Assembly (NCBI GenBank): GCA_017427685.1
Contig: JAFRSH010000049.1
Coordinates: 62,001-126,000 of the forward strand
DNA length: 64,000 nucleotides
Direction of reading: 5' to 3'
Source of the DNA: Lachnospiraceae bacterium
Lineage (GTDB): Bacteria > Bacillota > Clostridia > Lachnospirales > Lachnospiraceae
Below the pieces are notes generated by a model that did not search any database, was not told the DNA's origin, and saw only the letters and a program-made list of their open reading frames with translations. Below, piece by piece: positions 49,583 through 57,728 of this stretch. The position numbers and the translations under genes were made by a program. Every line of letters begins with the position of its first letter. Position 1 is the first letter of the stretch.

Positions 49583-49719
49583 ATGCGTTTGTTAAGAGCC
49601 TTAAACGCCTTTACGATCAGAGGCGTATTACCAAAGAAGATGTTGCGGCAAGGGTTGAGTCCGGCAAGATAACCGCCGAGGATTACAAGTACATTACAGG
49701 GGAGGAATACGATGGTTAG
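49579..49719 (+). CDS. XkdX-like small protein
   Basis: A 46-residue protein (FVKSLKRLYDQRRITKEDVA then EDYKYITGEEYDG) matching the XkdX family found between tail fibre and lysis genes in Firmicutes phages. Its start overlaps the preceding stop. Confidence 0.75.
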   Translation: MNAFVKSLKRLYDQRRITKEDVAARVESGKITAEDYKYITGEEYDG

Positions 49720-49909
49720 TGTAGGAGAAAAGAAAGACATTAAGTACAACAGAGCTATGTTTCAGTTCTTCGCACTCTCCGGAGATACGGCCCCTACGGA
49801 CACATTCGACGGAGTAAAGATCGCGAACGGATCCTCCCTGAAAGAGATTGACACCGGGAAGAACTACCTTTACGACGAAGAAAACGATCAGTGGGAAGAA
49901 CAGCCATGA
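49712..49909 (+). CDS. Small tail-region protein, unknown
   Basis: A 65-residue protein (VGEKKDIKYNRAMFQFFALS, GSSLKEIDTGKNYLYDEEND). It overlaps the XkdX-like gene by 8 nt; such proteins commonly accompany XkdX. Function unknown. Confidence 0.6.
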   Translation: MVSVGEKKDIKYNRAMFQFFALSGDTAPTDTFDGVKIANGSSLKEIDTGKNYLYDEENDQWEEQP

Positions 49910-50082
49910 CGGAGGAACTTTCAAAACTGATTTCAGATCTGGACGAGATTACAAAGAAGCAAGCGGCCATTATTGACCGCTTGTTTCAGTTATTACTGCA
50001 GTACGTTACGCTTGACGAGCTCGAGTCGGAGCTTGCGGCGATACAGGAAGTAAAAGAGATTTCGTCCGGCTGGGATAATTAA
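49906..50082 (+). CDS. Small helical protein, unknown
   Basis: A 58-residue protein starting at ATG 49906, almost wholly one helical hairpin (LSKLISDLDEITKKQAAIID). Overlaps the preceding gene. May belong to the lysis cassette. Confidence 0.55.
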   Translation: MTEELSKLISDLDEITKKQAAIIDRLFQLLLQYVTLDELESELAAIQEVKEISSGWDN

Positions 50083-50102
50083 GGCGAAAGGAGGTATTCG
50101 GC

Positions 50103-50489
50103 ATGGATGAGGTTATCCAGTTCACCACAAGGGATGTATTCAATCTTGTTCTTGCGATTTCAGGAGCTATCGTTTCAGTTTCCGCTGCCGTAACCGTTAT
50201 GGCAAAGGTATTTGAGAAGATAAAAGCCCCTGATAAGAAGCAGAACGAGCGCATCGCAGCGCTTGAAGGGGCCGTTATCAAGATAAATTCACGGCTTGAC
50301 GATGGTTCAAAGCATTTCGCAGCAGACAGCAAGCGTATTGACGATCTCGAGGAAAGCATGAAAGCCACAAACCGCATCATTATTGAGAGCTTGCAGGCCC
50401 TGACCGCGCACGCGATCGACGGGAACAACACGCAAGAGCTAAAAGACGTGAAGAAATCCCTTAACAATTACCTGATAAACATGGTTTGA
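50103..50489 (+). CDS. Membrane-anchored coiled-coil protein, holin-associated
   Basis: The 128-residue protein has one N-terminal membrane segment (LVLAISGAIVSVSAAVTVMA) and a long coiled coil (RIAALEGAVIKINSRLDDGS, KRIDDLEESMKATNRIIIE). The architecture is like hemolysin XhlA/holin-associated proteins of Bacillus and Clostridium phages. It lies directly before the holin. Confidence 0.7.
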   Translation: MDEVIQFTTRDVFNLVLAISGAIVSVSAAVTVMAKVFEKIKAPDKKQNERIAALEGAVIKINSRLDDGSKHFAADSKRIDDLEESMKATNRIIIESLQALTAHAIDGNNTQELKDVKKSLNNYLINMV

Positions 50490-50503
50490 GAAGGAGGTAA
50501 ATT

Positions 50504-50767
50504 ATGTTTGGAATTGCAGGAGTAGCAGCTATTACGGTTATTTGCTATCTTGTAGGAGCAGCTATTAAGGTGTCTCCCCTTGACAGCAAGTTTATACCGG
50601 TTATTTGCGGTATCGTTGGAGCAGTTCTGGGAGCCGTGGCGTTCGTTGTAGGGATGCCTAACTTTCCGGCAGCAGACATTATAACCGCAGTAGCAGTAGG
50701 AATCGTTTCAGGACTTGCGGCAACCGGAGCTGATCAGGTTGTAAAACAACTGAAAGCGCAAGGTTGA
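50504..50767 (+). CDS. Holin
   Basis: An 87-residue protein with three membrane segments (IAGVAAITVICYLVGAAI, FIPVICGIVGAVLGAVAFVV, IITAVAVGIVSGLAATGA) and a charged C-terminus, as in A118-like holins. It opens the membrane at lysis; it sits between the coiled-coil protein and the endolysin. Confidence 0.85.
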   Translation: MFGIAGVAAITVICYLVGAAIKVSPLDSKFIPVICGIVGAVLGAVAFVVGMPNFPAADIITAVAVGIVSGLAATGADQVVKQLKAQG

Positions 50768-50784
50768 ATTAAGGAGGCGAGGCT

Positions 50785-52239
50785 ATGATTACAACTAATC
50801 TTGAACTTGCCGAGGCCGCTCTGAATGTAGCGAAGAACTACAAAACGCTTTACGTCATGGGGTGCTTCGGCGCCCCCATGACAGATAGCAACAAGAAGCG
50901 GTATTGCAATAATCACGATTACAACAAACAGCCCGAACGCCAGCGCATGATCATGGCGGCAGACAAGAACACATTCGGTTTCGATTGCGTAAACCTTATT
51001 AAGGGCTTGCTCTGGGGCTGGACAGGCGACAATACAAAGGCTTACGGCGGAGCGGTTTACAAGAGTAATGGTGTGCCCGACACAAACGCCAACGGTATGA
51101 TCCAGAAGTGCCCCGGAGCAACAACCGACTTTTCCACTTTGGAGATCGGCGAGGCTTTGTGGATTGAAGGGCATATCGGCGTTTACGTAGGCGACGGGTT
51201 AGCGGTTGAATGCACGCCCAGATGGACTAACAACGTTCAGATTACCGCAGTATTTAACCTCGGTAAAAAGAGCGGCTATAACGGCAGGACATGGACGAAG
51301 CACGGTAAGCTCCCGTTCGTTTCTTACGTTAAGGCACCGGAGCCCGTAAAGAAATCCATTGAGGAGATCGCACAGGAAGTAATAGACGGTAAGTGGGGCA
51401 ACGGATCGGATCGCAAGAAGGCGCTCACGGCAGCAGGCTATGACGCTTCCGCGGTTCAGAAGAAGGTTAACGAGCTTGTGGCAGCAGGCAAGAAGCCGAC
51501 CGAGAGTGTGCCTACCGAGCCCAAGAAGAACGACGAGATTATATGGAATTTCCTGAAGGGAAAAGGCCTTAACGATTTCGCCGTTGCAGGCGTTATGGGA
51601 AACCTTTACGCAGAATCTGCTTTAAGGCCCAATAACCTGCAGAACAAGTACGAGAAGTCGCTCGGCATGACCGACGACCAGTACACGAAAGCAGTTGACA
51701 ACGGAACCTATAATAACTTCGTTAAGGACTCTGCAGGCTATGGCCTTGCACAGTGGACTTACTGGAGCAGGAAACAGGCTTTGCTTAACTTCGCAAAGAA
51801 ACAGAAAGCCAGCATAGCGGATCTGCAGATGCAGCTTGATTATCTTTGGAAGGAGCTTTCCGGGTATAGCGGCGTTATGAAGGTATTAAAGAACGCTTCG
51901 AGCGTAAGACAGGCTTCGGACGCTGTGCTTACCGGCTTCGAGAAACCTGCAGACCAGAGCGAACCCGTTCAGAAAAAGAGAGCCGACTACGGCATGGAGT
52001 TTTACGATTCTTATGCGACCGAGAAGGACGCGAAGGGGAGCTGCGGTTACATGGTTAAGGTAACAGCAAGCGTTCTGAATGTAAGGAAGGGTCCCGGCAC
52101 GAACTATCCCGTAATTACGACCGTAAAGAAGGGCGAGACTTACACCATCGTAGGCGAGGTTGTAAGCGGATCAACCCACTGGGGAAAGTTGGTTAGCGGC
52201 GCAGGCTGGATATGCCTGAAATACACCGTTGATATGTAA
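50785..52239 (+). CDS. Multidomain endolysin
   Basis: The 484-residue enzyme has, in order: an NlpC/P60-like peptidase domain (about 1-180, catalytic Cys68 in FGFDCVNLIKG and His130 in IEGHIGVYVGDG); a CW_7-type wall-binding repeat (about 191-232, EEIAQEVIDGKWGNGSDRKK); a phage tail-lysozyme-like glycosidase (about 251-410, with Glu277 in GNLYAESALRPNN); and a C-terminal SH3b domain (about 425-484). It is predicted to cut both stem peptide and glycan strands. No signal peptide, so release depends on the holin. Confidence 0.9.
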   Translation: MITTNLELAEAALNVAKNYKTLYVMGCFGAPMTDSNKKRYCNNHDYNKQPERQRMIMAADKNTFGFDCVNLIKGLLWGWTGDNTKAYGGAVYKSNGVPDTNANGMIQKCPGATTDFSTLEIGEALWIEGHIGVYVGDGLAVECTPRWTNNVQITAVFNLGKKSGYNGRTWTKHGKLPFVSYVKAPEPVKKSIEEIAQEVIDGKWGNGSDRKKALTAAGYDASAVQKKVNELVAAGKKPTESVPTEPKKNDEIIWNFLKGKGLNDFAVAGVMGNLYAESALRPNNLQNKYEKSLGMTDDQYTKAVDNGTYNNFVKDSAGYGLAQWTYWSRKQALLNFAKKQKASIADLQMQLDYLWKELSGYSGVMKVLKNASSVRQASDAVLTGFEKPADQSEPVQKKRADYGMEFYDSYATEKDAKGSCGYMVKVTASVLNVRKGPGTNYPVITTVKKGETYTIVGEVVSGSTHWGKLVSGAGWICLKYTVDM

Positions 52240-52246
52240 AGAAGGA

Positions 52247-52280
52247 GGCAGGAGCTACGCGCCCTGCCTTTTTCTTTTTG
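52247..52280 (+). terminator. Terminator after the endolysin gene
   Basis: GGCAGG (52247-52252) and CCTGCC (52263-52268) pair around a 10-nt loop, followed by TTTTTCTTTTTG. It ends the late transcript just before attR. Confidence 0.85.
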
Positions 52281-52305
52281 CCTTGAAAAGTTCACATTTT
52301 CATAT

Positions 52306-52310
52306 TGAGG
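52306..52310 (+). other. attR core, right prophage junction
   Basis: TGAGG identical to the attL core. Immediately to the right the sequence resumes CpaF coding in frame (GDRIIVGEVRDG). Confidence 0.8.
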
Positions 52311-52724
52311 GGTGACAGGATCATCGTAGGAGAAGTCAGGGACGGTGCCTGTATAGACATGTTGCAGGCAATGAACACCGGACATTGCGGGATGAGCACC
52401 GGACATGCCAACTCCACGACGGACGCGCTCTCGAGGCTTGAGACCATGGTCCTGCTTGGCGGAACCGAGATCCCGCTTCGTGCAGTCAGAAGGCAGATAG
52501 CCTCGGCGATCGACATCATCATTCAGCTCGGCAGGTTTCGCGACAGGAGCAGAAGAGTGCTTGAGATCGCGGAAGTGGCTGGTTGTGAAGGCGACGAGAT
52601 AGTTCTCAATCCGTTGTTTGTTTTTATCGAGGAAGGTGAATATGAGGGACGTGTTACCGGTATCCTGCGCAGGACCCAGAACCCGCTCATCAGGACGGGC
52701 AAACTCAGGGCCGCCGGGCTATGA
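52311..52724 (+). pseudogene. cpaF: CpaF/TadA ATPase, 3' part, separated by prophage
   Basis: 137 codons continue the interrupted CpaF: RIIVGEVRDGACIDMLQAMN (Walker B region) and GMSTGHANSTTDALSRLE with the conserved HANS-type His box. They include the ATPase C-terminal helices. A TTG at 52305 could start this piece inside the phage core but would give an inactive fragment. Excision of the prophage would restore a 404-codon gene. Confidence 0.92.
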
Positions 52725-53451
52725 GGGATATTCGCTCACCCGGCGCGAAATAACCATTATGATATTAAAGGCCGCGCTTTTTGCGGGTCTGACGGGGGTT
52801 CTGTTCTATAACAGCATTCTTTCGGCTCTGATCTTTCTTCCTTTCTGGCATCTGTACCAAAAGACAGAGAAAGCATCCATTATCGAAAAAAAGAAGTTTG
52901 ATCTCAACATGGACTTTTCCGACGCGATCGCATGCATGTCGGGCGTGCTCGAGGGCGGTTCGTCCATAGAGAACGCGATCAGCCAGACCTACAGGGACAT
53001 GGCTTTGTCGCACGACAAGGAAAGTCCGATCATGAAAGAACTCAAGCTGATCGGCAACGGTCTGAACAACAACATCAGGATCGAGGACGCTTTCCTCGAC
53101 ATGGCTCGCAGGACGGACATTGAGGACGTGCGGAACTTTGCGGATATCTTTGCGACAGCGAAAAGAACCGGAGGGAATATCATCGCCATCATCAGAGAGA
53201 CATCCGGAACGATCAGAACCAAAACAGAGGTTTCGAGGGAACTTCGCACCGTTATGGCATCGAAGAAGCTCGAAAGCGATATCATGCGGACGATCCCGTA
53301 CCTGATGCTCGCATACCTCCGGTTGAGCTCTCCGGATCTGCTTGAGCCTCTCTATGGGAATCTCACGGGGATCGTTTTTATGAGCATAATGCTTATGCTG
53401 TACGCGGCGATGAGTATCCTCGCGTCAAGAATAGTGAGGATCAGGATATGA
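52642..53451 (+). CDS. tadB: TadB, pilus inner-membrane platform protein
   Basis: The 269-residue protein is a type II secretion F-domain (T2SF) protein: DFSDAIACMSGVLEGGSSIE, DAFLDMARRTDIEDVRNFAD, TAKRTGGNIIAIIRET. The ATG at 52642 is preferred because AGGAAGGTG precedes it; this gives an 83-nt overlap with cpaF. A start at 52759 is possible but would lose the conserved GYSLTRREI segment. It lies downstream of the interrupted cpaF, so it may be affected by loss of translational coupling. Confidence 0.85.
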   Translation: MRDVLPVSCAGPRTRSSGRANSGPPGYEGYSLTRREITIMILKAALFAGLTGVLFYNSILSALIFLPFWHLYQKTEKASIIEKKKFDLNMDFSDAIACMSGVLEGGSSIENAISQTYRDMALSHDKESPIMKELKLIGNGLNNNIRIEDAFLDMARRTDIEDVRNFADIFATAKRTGGNIIAIIRETSGTIRTKTEVSRELRTVMASKKLESDIMRTIPYLMLAYLRLSSPDLLEPLYGNLTGIVFMSIMLMLYAAMSILASRIVRIRI

Positions 53452-54800
53452 GGCTTTTTTCAAAAATCTCGGAGAGGATTTACGACAGGCTCGAAGCGGG
53501 CGGTCACGAAGGATTCTTTGTTAAGAAAGAACAGGCGGGGAGGCTGTATGTCAACGAAGATATCAGAGCGATCGTCAGGGAAAAGGGACGGACCGTTATT
53601 GAACGGATCATCCTTATCCTTATCGCGACCGGAGTTGTCTGCGGACTGGTCGTCTTCAGAGGTGTGCCGGTCCTTGACGAGAACAACGCGGTTGCGAGAT
53701 TGGAAGTCGGAGAGGGTGATAAAACCTACGATCTCGAGGTGTCGATGGCAGGGCAGGAGCGGGAGAAGGTCAGCGTCGTGGTGACGGAGCGGGAGCTTCC
53801 AAGCGACAGACTCCCGGAACTGTTTGACAAGGCTGAAGCACGACTCAGACAGGAGATTCTCGGGGACAATCCGTCCCTTGACAATGTTTCCTCTTCACTC
53901 GATCTGGTCAAAGCCATAGAGGGAACAAAGATCAGAGTCTCGTGGGAAGCGGATGAGGAAGGCTTCTTCTCCGAAACGGGACGTTTGAGGATTGCTGTTT
54001 CCAAGCCGGAAGATGTAACCGTCTACGCGACCCTGCATTATTTCGGGAATACCAGACGGATACCGATCACGCTTACGATCGTTCCGCCTCCGCAGATCCT
54101 CGAAACGGACAGCGAAAAACGGATCGGGATATTGCAGGACGCCGTACGCGAAGCGGACGGAAGCGATCCGACCTCGGAAAGGATGACGCTCCCGTCGCAG
54201 GCCGGAGGAGAGGAGGTTAACTGGCGTGAACCCGCCGATACAGCACCTTTGGCTGTCGGGTTACTGGGGCTTCTTTTGGCGGTAATGGTGGTGCCGCAGG
54301 CACGCTCATCTCTCAAGGACCAGGAAAAGAAGAGACGTGAACAGATGGAGAGAGACTATCCCGAGATCATATCCAAGCTGATCCTTTTACTCACGGCAGG
54401 GGAGACCTGTTCGGGAGCGTGGAAGAGGATCTGCAGGGATTATCTTGCGGCGAAGCCTCATATGGGGAGGAGGTTCGCGTACGAAGAGATGCTCTTCTCC
54501 ATGAGGGAGCTTGATCTGGGCAGAAGTGAAGCAGCCGTTTACGAGAGTTTTGGTAACAGAGCCGGGATCCTGTGCTATAAGCGTTTATCCGCACTTCTCT
54601 CGAGAAACCTGCGCAGAGGCAGTCGTGAGATCCTGACGATGCTCGAGCTGGAGTCAAGGGAAGCTTATGCGGCCAGGTTTGAAGCGGTCCGCAAAAAGGG
54701 AGAGGAAACATCCACCAAACTGCTCGTTCCGATGATGGGGATGCTTGTGATAGTGATAGCAATAATAATCGTGCCCGCTTTTATGGGGATGGGCATTTGA
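53448..54800 (+). CDS. tadC: TadC-like platform protein with an inserted exported domain
   Basis: The 450-residue protein has an N-terminal membrane helix (about 50-70, IERIILILIATGVVCGLVVF), a long non-membrane middle domain (about 75-270), then membrane segments and a T2SF-like C-terminal core (KLILLLTAGETCSGAWKRIC) ending in LVPMMGMLVIVIAIIIVP. A classical TadC lacks the large middle domain, an elaboration seen in Clostridia loci. The start overlaps tadB by 4 nt. Confidence 0.8.
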   Translation: MRLFSKISERIYDRLEAGGHEGFFVKKEQAGRLYVNEDIRAIVREKGRTVIERIILILIATGVVCGLVVFRGVPVLDENNAVARLEVGEGDKTYDLEVSMAGQEREKVSVVVTERELPSDRLPELFDKAEARLRQEILGDNPSLDNVSSSLDLVKAIEGTKIRVSWEADEEGFFSETGRLRIAVSKPEDVTVYATLHYFGNTRRIPITLTIVPPPQILETDSEKRIGILQDAVREADGSDPTSERMTLPSQAGGEEVNWREPADTAPLAVGLLGLLLAVMVVPQARSSLKDQEKKRREQMERDYPEIISKLILLLTAGETCSGAWKRICRDYLAAKPHMGRRFAYEEMLFSMRELDLGRSEAAVYESFGNRAGILCYKRLSALLSRNLRRGSREILTMLELESREAYAARFEAVRKKGEETSTKLLVPMMGMLVIVIAIIIVPAFMGMGI

Positions 54801-54840
54801 GTAAAACCTAATACTGCGTTGAAGTGTTTGGCGAGGAATC

Positions 54841-54863
54841 GGATGCGAGTATAACTCGCATCC
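54841..54863 (+). promoter_or_regulatory. Perfect hairpin in the pilin leader
   Basis: GGATGCGAGT-ATA-ACTCGCATCC: 10-bp perfect stem, 3-nt loop, ending 16 nt before the pilin start. No T-run follows, so it is likely an RNA stabilising or processing element that raises pilin expression over neighbouring genes. Confidence 0.55.
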
Positions 54864-54879
54864 AAAGAAAGGGGGAAAT

Positions 54880-55056
54880 ATGAAGCAAATCAGAAGTTTT
54901 TTCAAGGATAACAATGCGTTCGGAGTAGTGGAGATCGTTCTTATCATAATCGTCGTCGTAGCGCTGATAGTCATCTTCCGTGACGAGATCATGTCGCTTG
55001 TAACGAAGGCGTTCGGGACGATCGCCGAGAAGACGGACGAGATCGTGAACATATGA
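54880..55056 (+). CDS. Flp-type pilin
   Basis: A 58-residue protein with a short basic leader (MKQIRSFFKDNNAFG) and one hydrophobic helix (VVEIVLIIIVVVALIVIF) with the conserved Glu five residues into the mature chain (GVVE), ending in an amphipathic tail. This is the Flp1-like pilin layout. The prepilin peptidase encoded at 58593 should process it before the helix. Its ribosome site is AAAGGGGGA. Confidence 0.9.
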   Translation: MKQIRSFFKDNNAFGVVEIVLIIIVVVALIVIFRDEIMSLVTKAFGTIAEKTDEIVNI

Positions 55057-57566
55057 GTGAAAGAGGATCTGTTACTGTTTTCCTGTCGTTCACGTTCCTT
55101 GTCATCATGTCACTGGTGCTTGTACTTCTTGAGGGAGCTAGGAGCAGGGCAGCGGCAGCGATCGCCGATATGCAGCTTACTACATGCGTAGAATCGCTTT
55201 TGGGAGAGTATTATCGTCCCCTCTATGAAAAGTACAGCGTCTTCGGCATAGATACATCTTTCGACGGCAAGACATCCGATCCGGGACGGCTTGCGGAACT
55301 GATGGCCGGCTACGCAGGGGGAAGCTCCTTCGGGCTTTCGCTCGATGAATGCGACATCACCGCTACCAGGCCGTTTCTGACCCCGGACGGAGACGCTTTT
55401 TTCAGGCAGGTGGTTGAATACGAAAAGTACTGCGCCGCAGTCGACACCATCGGTTCGCTTCTTGAGAGGTTCGGGGTGCTCTCGAAGGAGAGCGGGGTCT
55501 ACAAGCTTTACGAACGTCAGATGGAGATCGAGGACAGGCTTGCGGTGATCGATCGAAACACCCTCCTGCTCATGGAGAAGATCGACGGATTGGTGTGCAA
55601 CGGAGCATGTATCGGAGAGGTTCATGAGCTCTTTGTAAAGTCATTTATGACGCGAGGGGTGGATCCTGTCAGCGCCGGTATCAACAATCCGGATGTATGG
55701 ATGCTTCTTGAGGACAAGTATTTTAATCCAGTAACATATGCGGAAGGTGCCGCAGAGAGGCTTGATGAAGCGGTTCCCGAAATCGAACTCCGGGATGAGA
55801 TCAAAAAGAAGCTTGGTGAACTATCTGTCGAGAGGAAGGGCCTGTCTGATACGATCGGAGAAAAGTCCGCTCAGCTCAGTCGCATCCTCGAAGAGGAAGA
55901 GAAGAACTCAGAGAAGGATGACACGGAAGAAGAGTCCGAACCGAAGGAAAGCGAAGCGGTAACCGCTCTTAAGAGTGAACTCGCCGAACTGTCGGAGAGC
56001 CTGGGCAAGCTGGATACCGAGATCCAAAAACTCTCCCGGGAAGCGGATGAGCTTAACAAGAGCATCAACGATCTGGTCCTTACGGCCGGAGTCTATACGG
56101 ACGAATTGATGCGCAGGGTGAGCGGATGCCTTCTTGAGGCAAGGGAAGCAGTTGACCTGATCAAAGAAGATCACAGCATCGCGGAAACGACCAAGCCTAT
56201 GATCGAAGCATTTGCATCTTTGCTTGAAGCAAGCAAAGGTATCGTTTCGGACGAGATGTACCGATCCATGCAGACCTCCGTCAGAGAAATGCGTAGGTTT
56301 ACGGGCATGGACGGGACGTTCCCGGACTTTGCGGCGATGGAAGAAACCCTGAAGACAGATGTCAGCGTGCTCAGCAATATCGAAAGCGATGCTTTTATAA
56401 GCGGCGAGATCTCCTCGGCGACGCTGTCGGAAGTTACGGCGGGAGATGTAGCGCGCTGGACCGGGAGAGTTCAGAAGGTCAGGACGAGTATCGGGCAGTT
56501 CAGCTATGACAAGCTTGTGTTTGACTACAGTGAGATGAGACCGGACAGGATCCTGTGTGAACTCACCGACGGGCTCAAGAGGACTGTGGCAGAGGGATTC
56601 CTCGATCTTTTGATCGGTTCGGACAAGGTTTCGGACAAAAAGATCGGAGTCAGAACACGGCCTTCCGACCTCCTTGGAAAGACGGTCCCGGAGGCCCTTG
56701 GTGCGGGGAAGATCCTTGCCGAAGAACTCGGGAAGGAATCAGGGGCGGAAAGCTTCGTGAAGACTGACGCGACCGGGGTGCTAAGCGGTGCGACGGAGCT
56801 TCTCGAGGAAGGAGAAGTGAGCATACATGACAAGTTGCTGCTGCTTCTTTATGTCACAGAACACTTCGGAAGTCTTTTTGACAGGGAGCTGTCCGGGCAG
56901 AGCGCACTCGCGTACGAACAGGAATACATCCTGTGCGGGAACCGTTCGGATGCGGAGAATCTCGCGGAAACGGCATCGAAGATCATGATGGTAAGGATGA
57001 TCCCCGCCACCGCATATGTGATGTCCGATTCAGGTCTCCGCGCAAAAGCTACGGAGATGGCCACTGCACTTGTGGGATTCACCGGTCTCAAGTTTCTGAC
57101 AATAATCGTCAAGTATATGATCATGTTCGCGTGGAGCGCGGAGCAGGCGCTTGTTGAAACGGCGGCTGTCTTGGCCGGCAAAAAGGTTCCCATCCTCACG
57201 ACCTCCGCCAGCTACTGCATTGACAGCTTTGATGTGTCAGTCATCACGTATGACGGTATCCGCGACAAGGTCAAATGCTTTAAGGAATCGGAGGTTTGTC
57301 TGTTGTACGGCGATTACCTGTGTCTGTTTCTTCTGGCCGTGCCCTGCGAGGACATAAACCTCAGAGCCATGGATGTGATCGAAGAAAACATGAGGTGGGC
57401 GTATGACGATACTTTTCTCCTTGAAAACTGCATCACAGGATTTGATGCAAGACTTGTCTTCTCGTGTCCGGCGCGTTATGTCGGAATCTTAAACGGTTTT
57501 TATGCGGATACGGTGACACCCTCCGGATACGGATTTGTCCGAAGCGACAGCGTGAGTTTCTTTTGA
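55053..57566 (+). CDS. DUF5702-like large Tad-locus protein
   Basis: The 837-residue protein starts with a TadE/TadG-like membrane anchor (GSVTVFLSFTFLVIMSLVLV), then ARSRAAAAIADMQLTTCVES, typical of DUF5702. A highly charged coiled coil (about 250-350) and a large globular remainder follow. It is probably a pilus-associated minor pilin or surface protein. The ATGA overlap couples it to the pilin gene. Confidence 0.8.
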   Translation: MSERGSVTVFLSFTFLVIMSLVLVLLEGARSRAAAAIADMQLTTCVESLLGEYYRPLYEKYSVFGIDTSFDGKTSDPGRLAELMAGYAGGSSFGLSLDECDITATRPFLTPDGDAFFRQVVEYEKYCAAVDTIGSLLERFGVLSKESGVYKLYERQMEIEDRLAVIDRNTLLLMEKIDGLVCNGACIGEVHELFVKSFMTRGVDPVSAGINNPDVWMLLEDKYFNPVTYAEGAAERLDEAVPEIELRDEIKKKLGELSVERKGLSDTIGEKSAQLSRILEEEEKNSEKDDTEEESEPKESEAVTALKSELAELSESLGKLDTEIQKLSREADELNKSINDLVLTAGVYTDELMRRVSGCLLEAREAVDLIKEDHSIAETTKPMIEAFASLLEASKGIVSDEMYRSMQTSVREMRRFTGMDGTFPDFAAMEETLKTDVSVLSNIESDAFISGEISSATLSEVTAGDVARWTGRVQKVRTSIGQFSYDKLVFDYSEMRPDRILCELTDGLKRTVAEGFLDLLIGSDKVSDKKIGVRTRPSDLLGKTVPEALGAGKILAEELGKESGAESFVKTDATGVLSGATELLEEGEVSIHDKLLLLLYVTEHFGSLFDRELSGQSALAYEQEYILCGNRSDAENLAETASKIMMVRMIPATAYVMSDSGLRAKATEMATALVGFTGLKFLTIIVKYMIMFAWSAEQALVETAAVLAGKKVPILTTSASYCIDSFDVSVITYDGIRDKVKCFKESEVCLLYGDYLCLFLLAVPCEDINLRAMDVIEENMRWAYDDTFLLENCITGFDARLVFSCPARYVGILNGFYADTVTPSGYGFVRSDSVSFF

Positions 57567-57569
57567 TCT

Positions 57570-57717
57570 TTCGGGTCTGCCTGTCTGTCCCTGATGGAAC
57601 ACTTTTTCAACATGTAATCCCTAAAACATCACACAATTATATCGAAAGGACAGCAACACATCTCACCGTGTGCGGGTGACGCCGCACTTACATCAGGAAC
57701 AGACAAACAGACCCGAA
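57570..57717. repeat. Long inverted repeat between tad genes
   Basis: The 27-nt arms (57570-57596 and 57691-57717) pair at 24 positions, beginning TTCGGGTCTG and ending in CAGACCCGAA. The 94-nt interior has its own hairpin GTGCGG/CCGCAC. There is no coding frame. It could be a folded leader for the TadE-like gene or a small non-autonomous insertion. Confidence 0.7.
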
Positions 57718-57728
57718 GGGAGAAGCGG

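Larger units (their letters stand above)
2560..52310. mobile_element. Complete-looking P2/lambda-mosaic myovirus prophage with a DGR
   Basis: The 49.7-kb element lies between matching TGAGG cores inside cpaF. It carries, in order, a serine integrase, CI/Cro switch, replication genes, leftward accessory cassette, lambda-type packaging and head genes, P2-type contractile tail genes, a tail-fibre target with a diversity-generating retroelement, holin and endolysin. No core structural gene looks broken, so the prophage may be inducible. Virion assembly genes from terminase to endolysin all run rightward. Confidence 0.95.

Noticed and set aside
2565..52305. tRNA genes and CRISPR arrays
   Set aside because: No cloverleaf with conserved TTCRA arm and no regularly spaced repeats were seen. 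The iterons are contiguous or irregularly spaced and lack spacers of constant length.
52759..53451. Shorter TadB start at 52759
   Set aside because: It would remove the conserved GYSLTRREI segment that TadB proteins share; the 52642 start has a better ribosome site.
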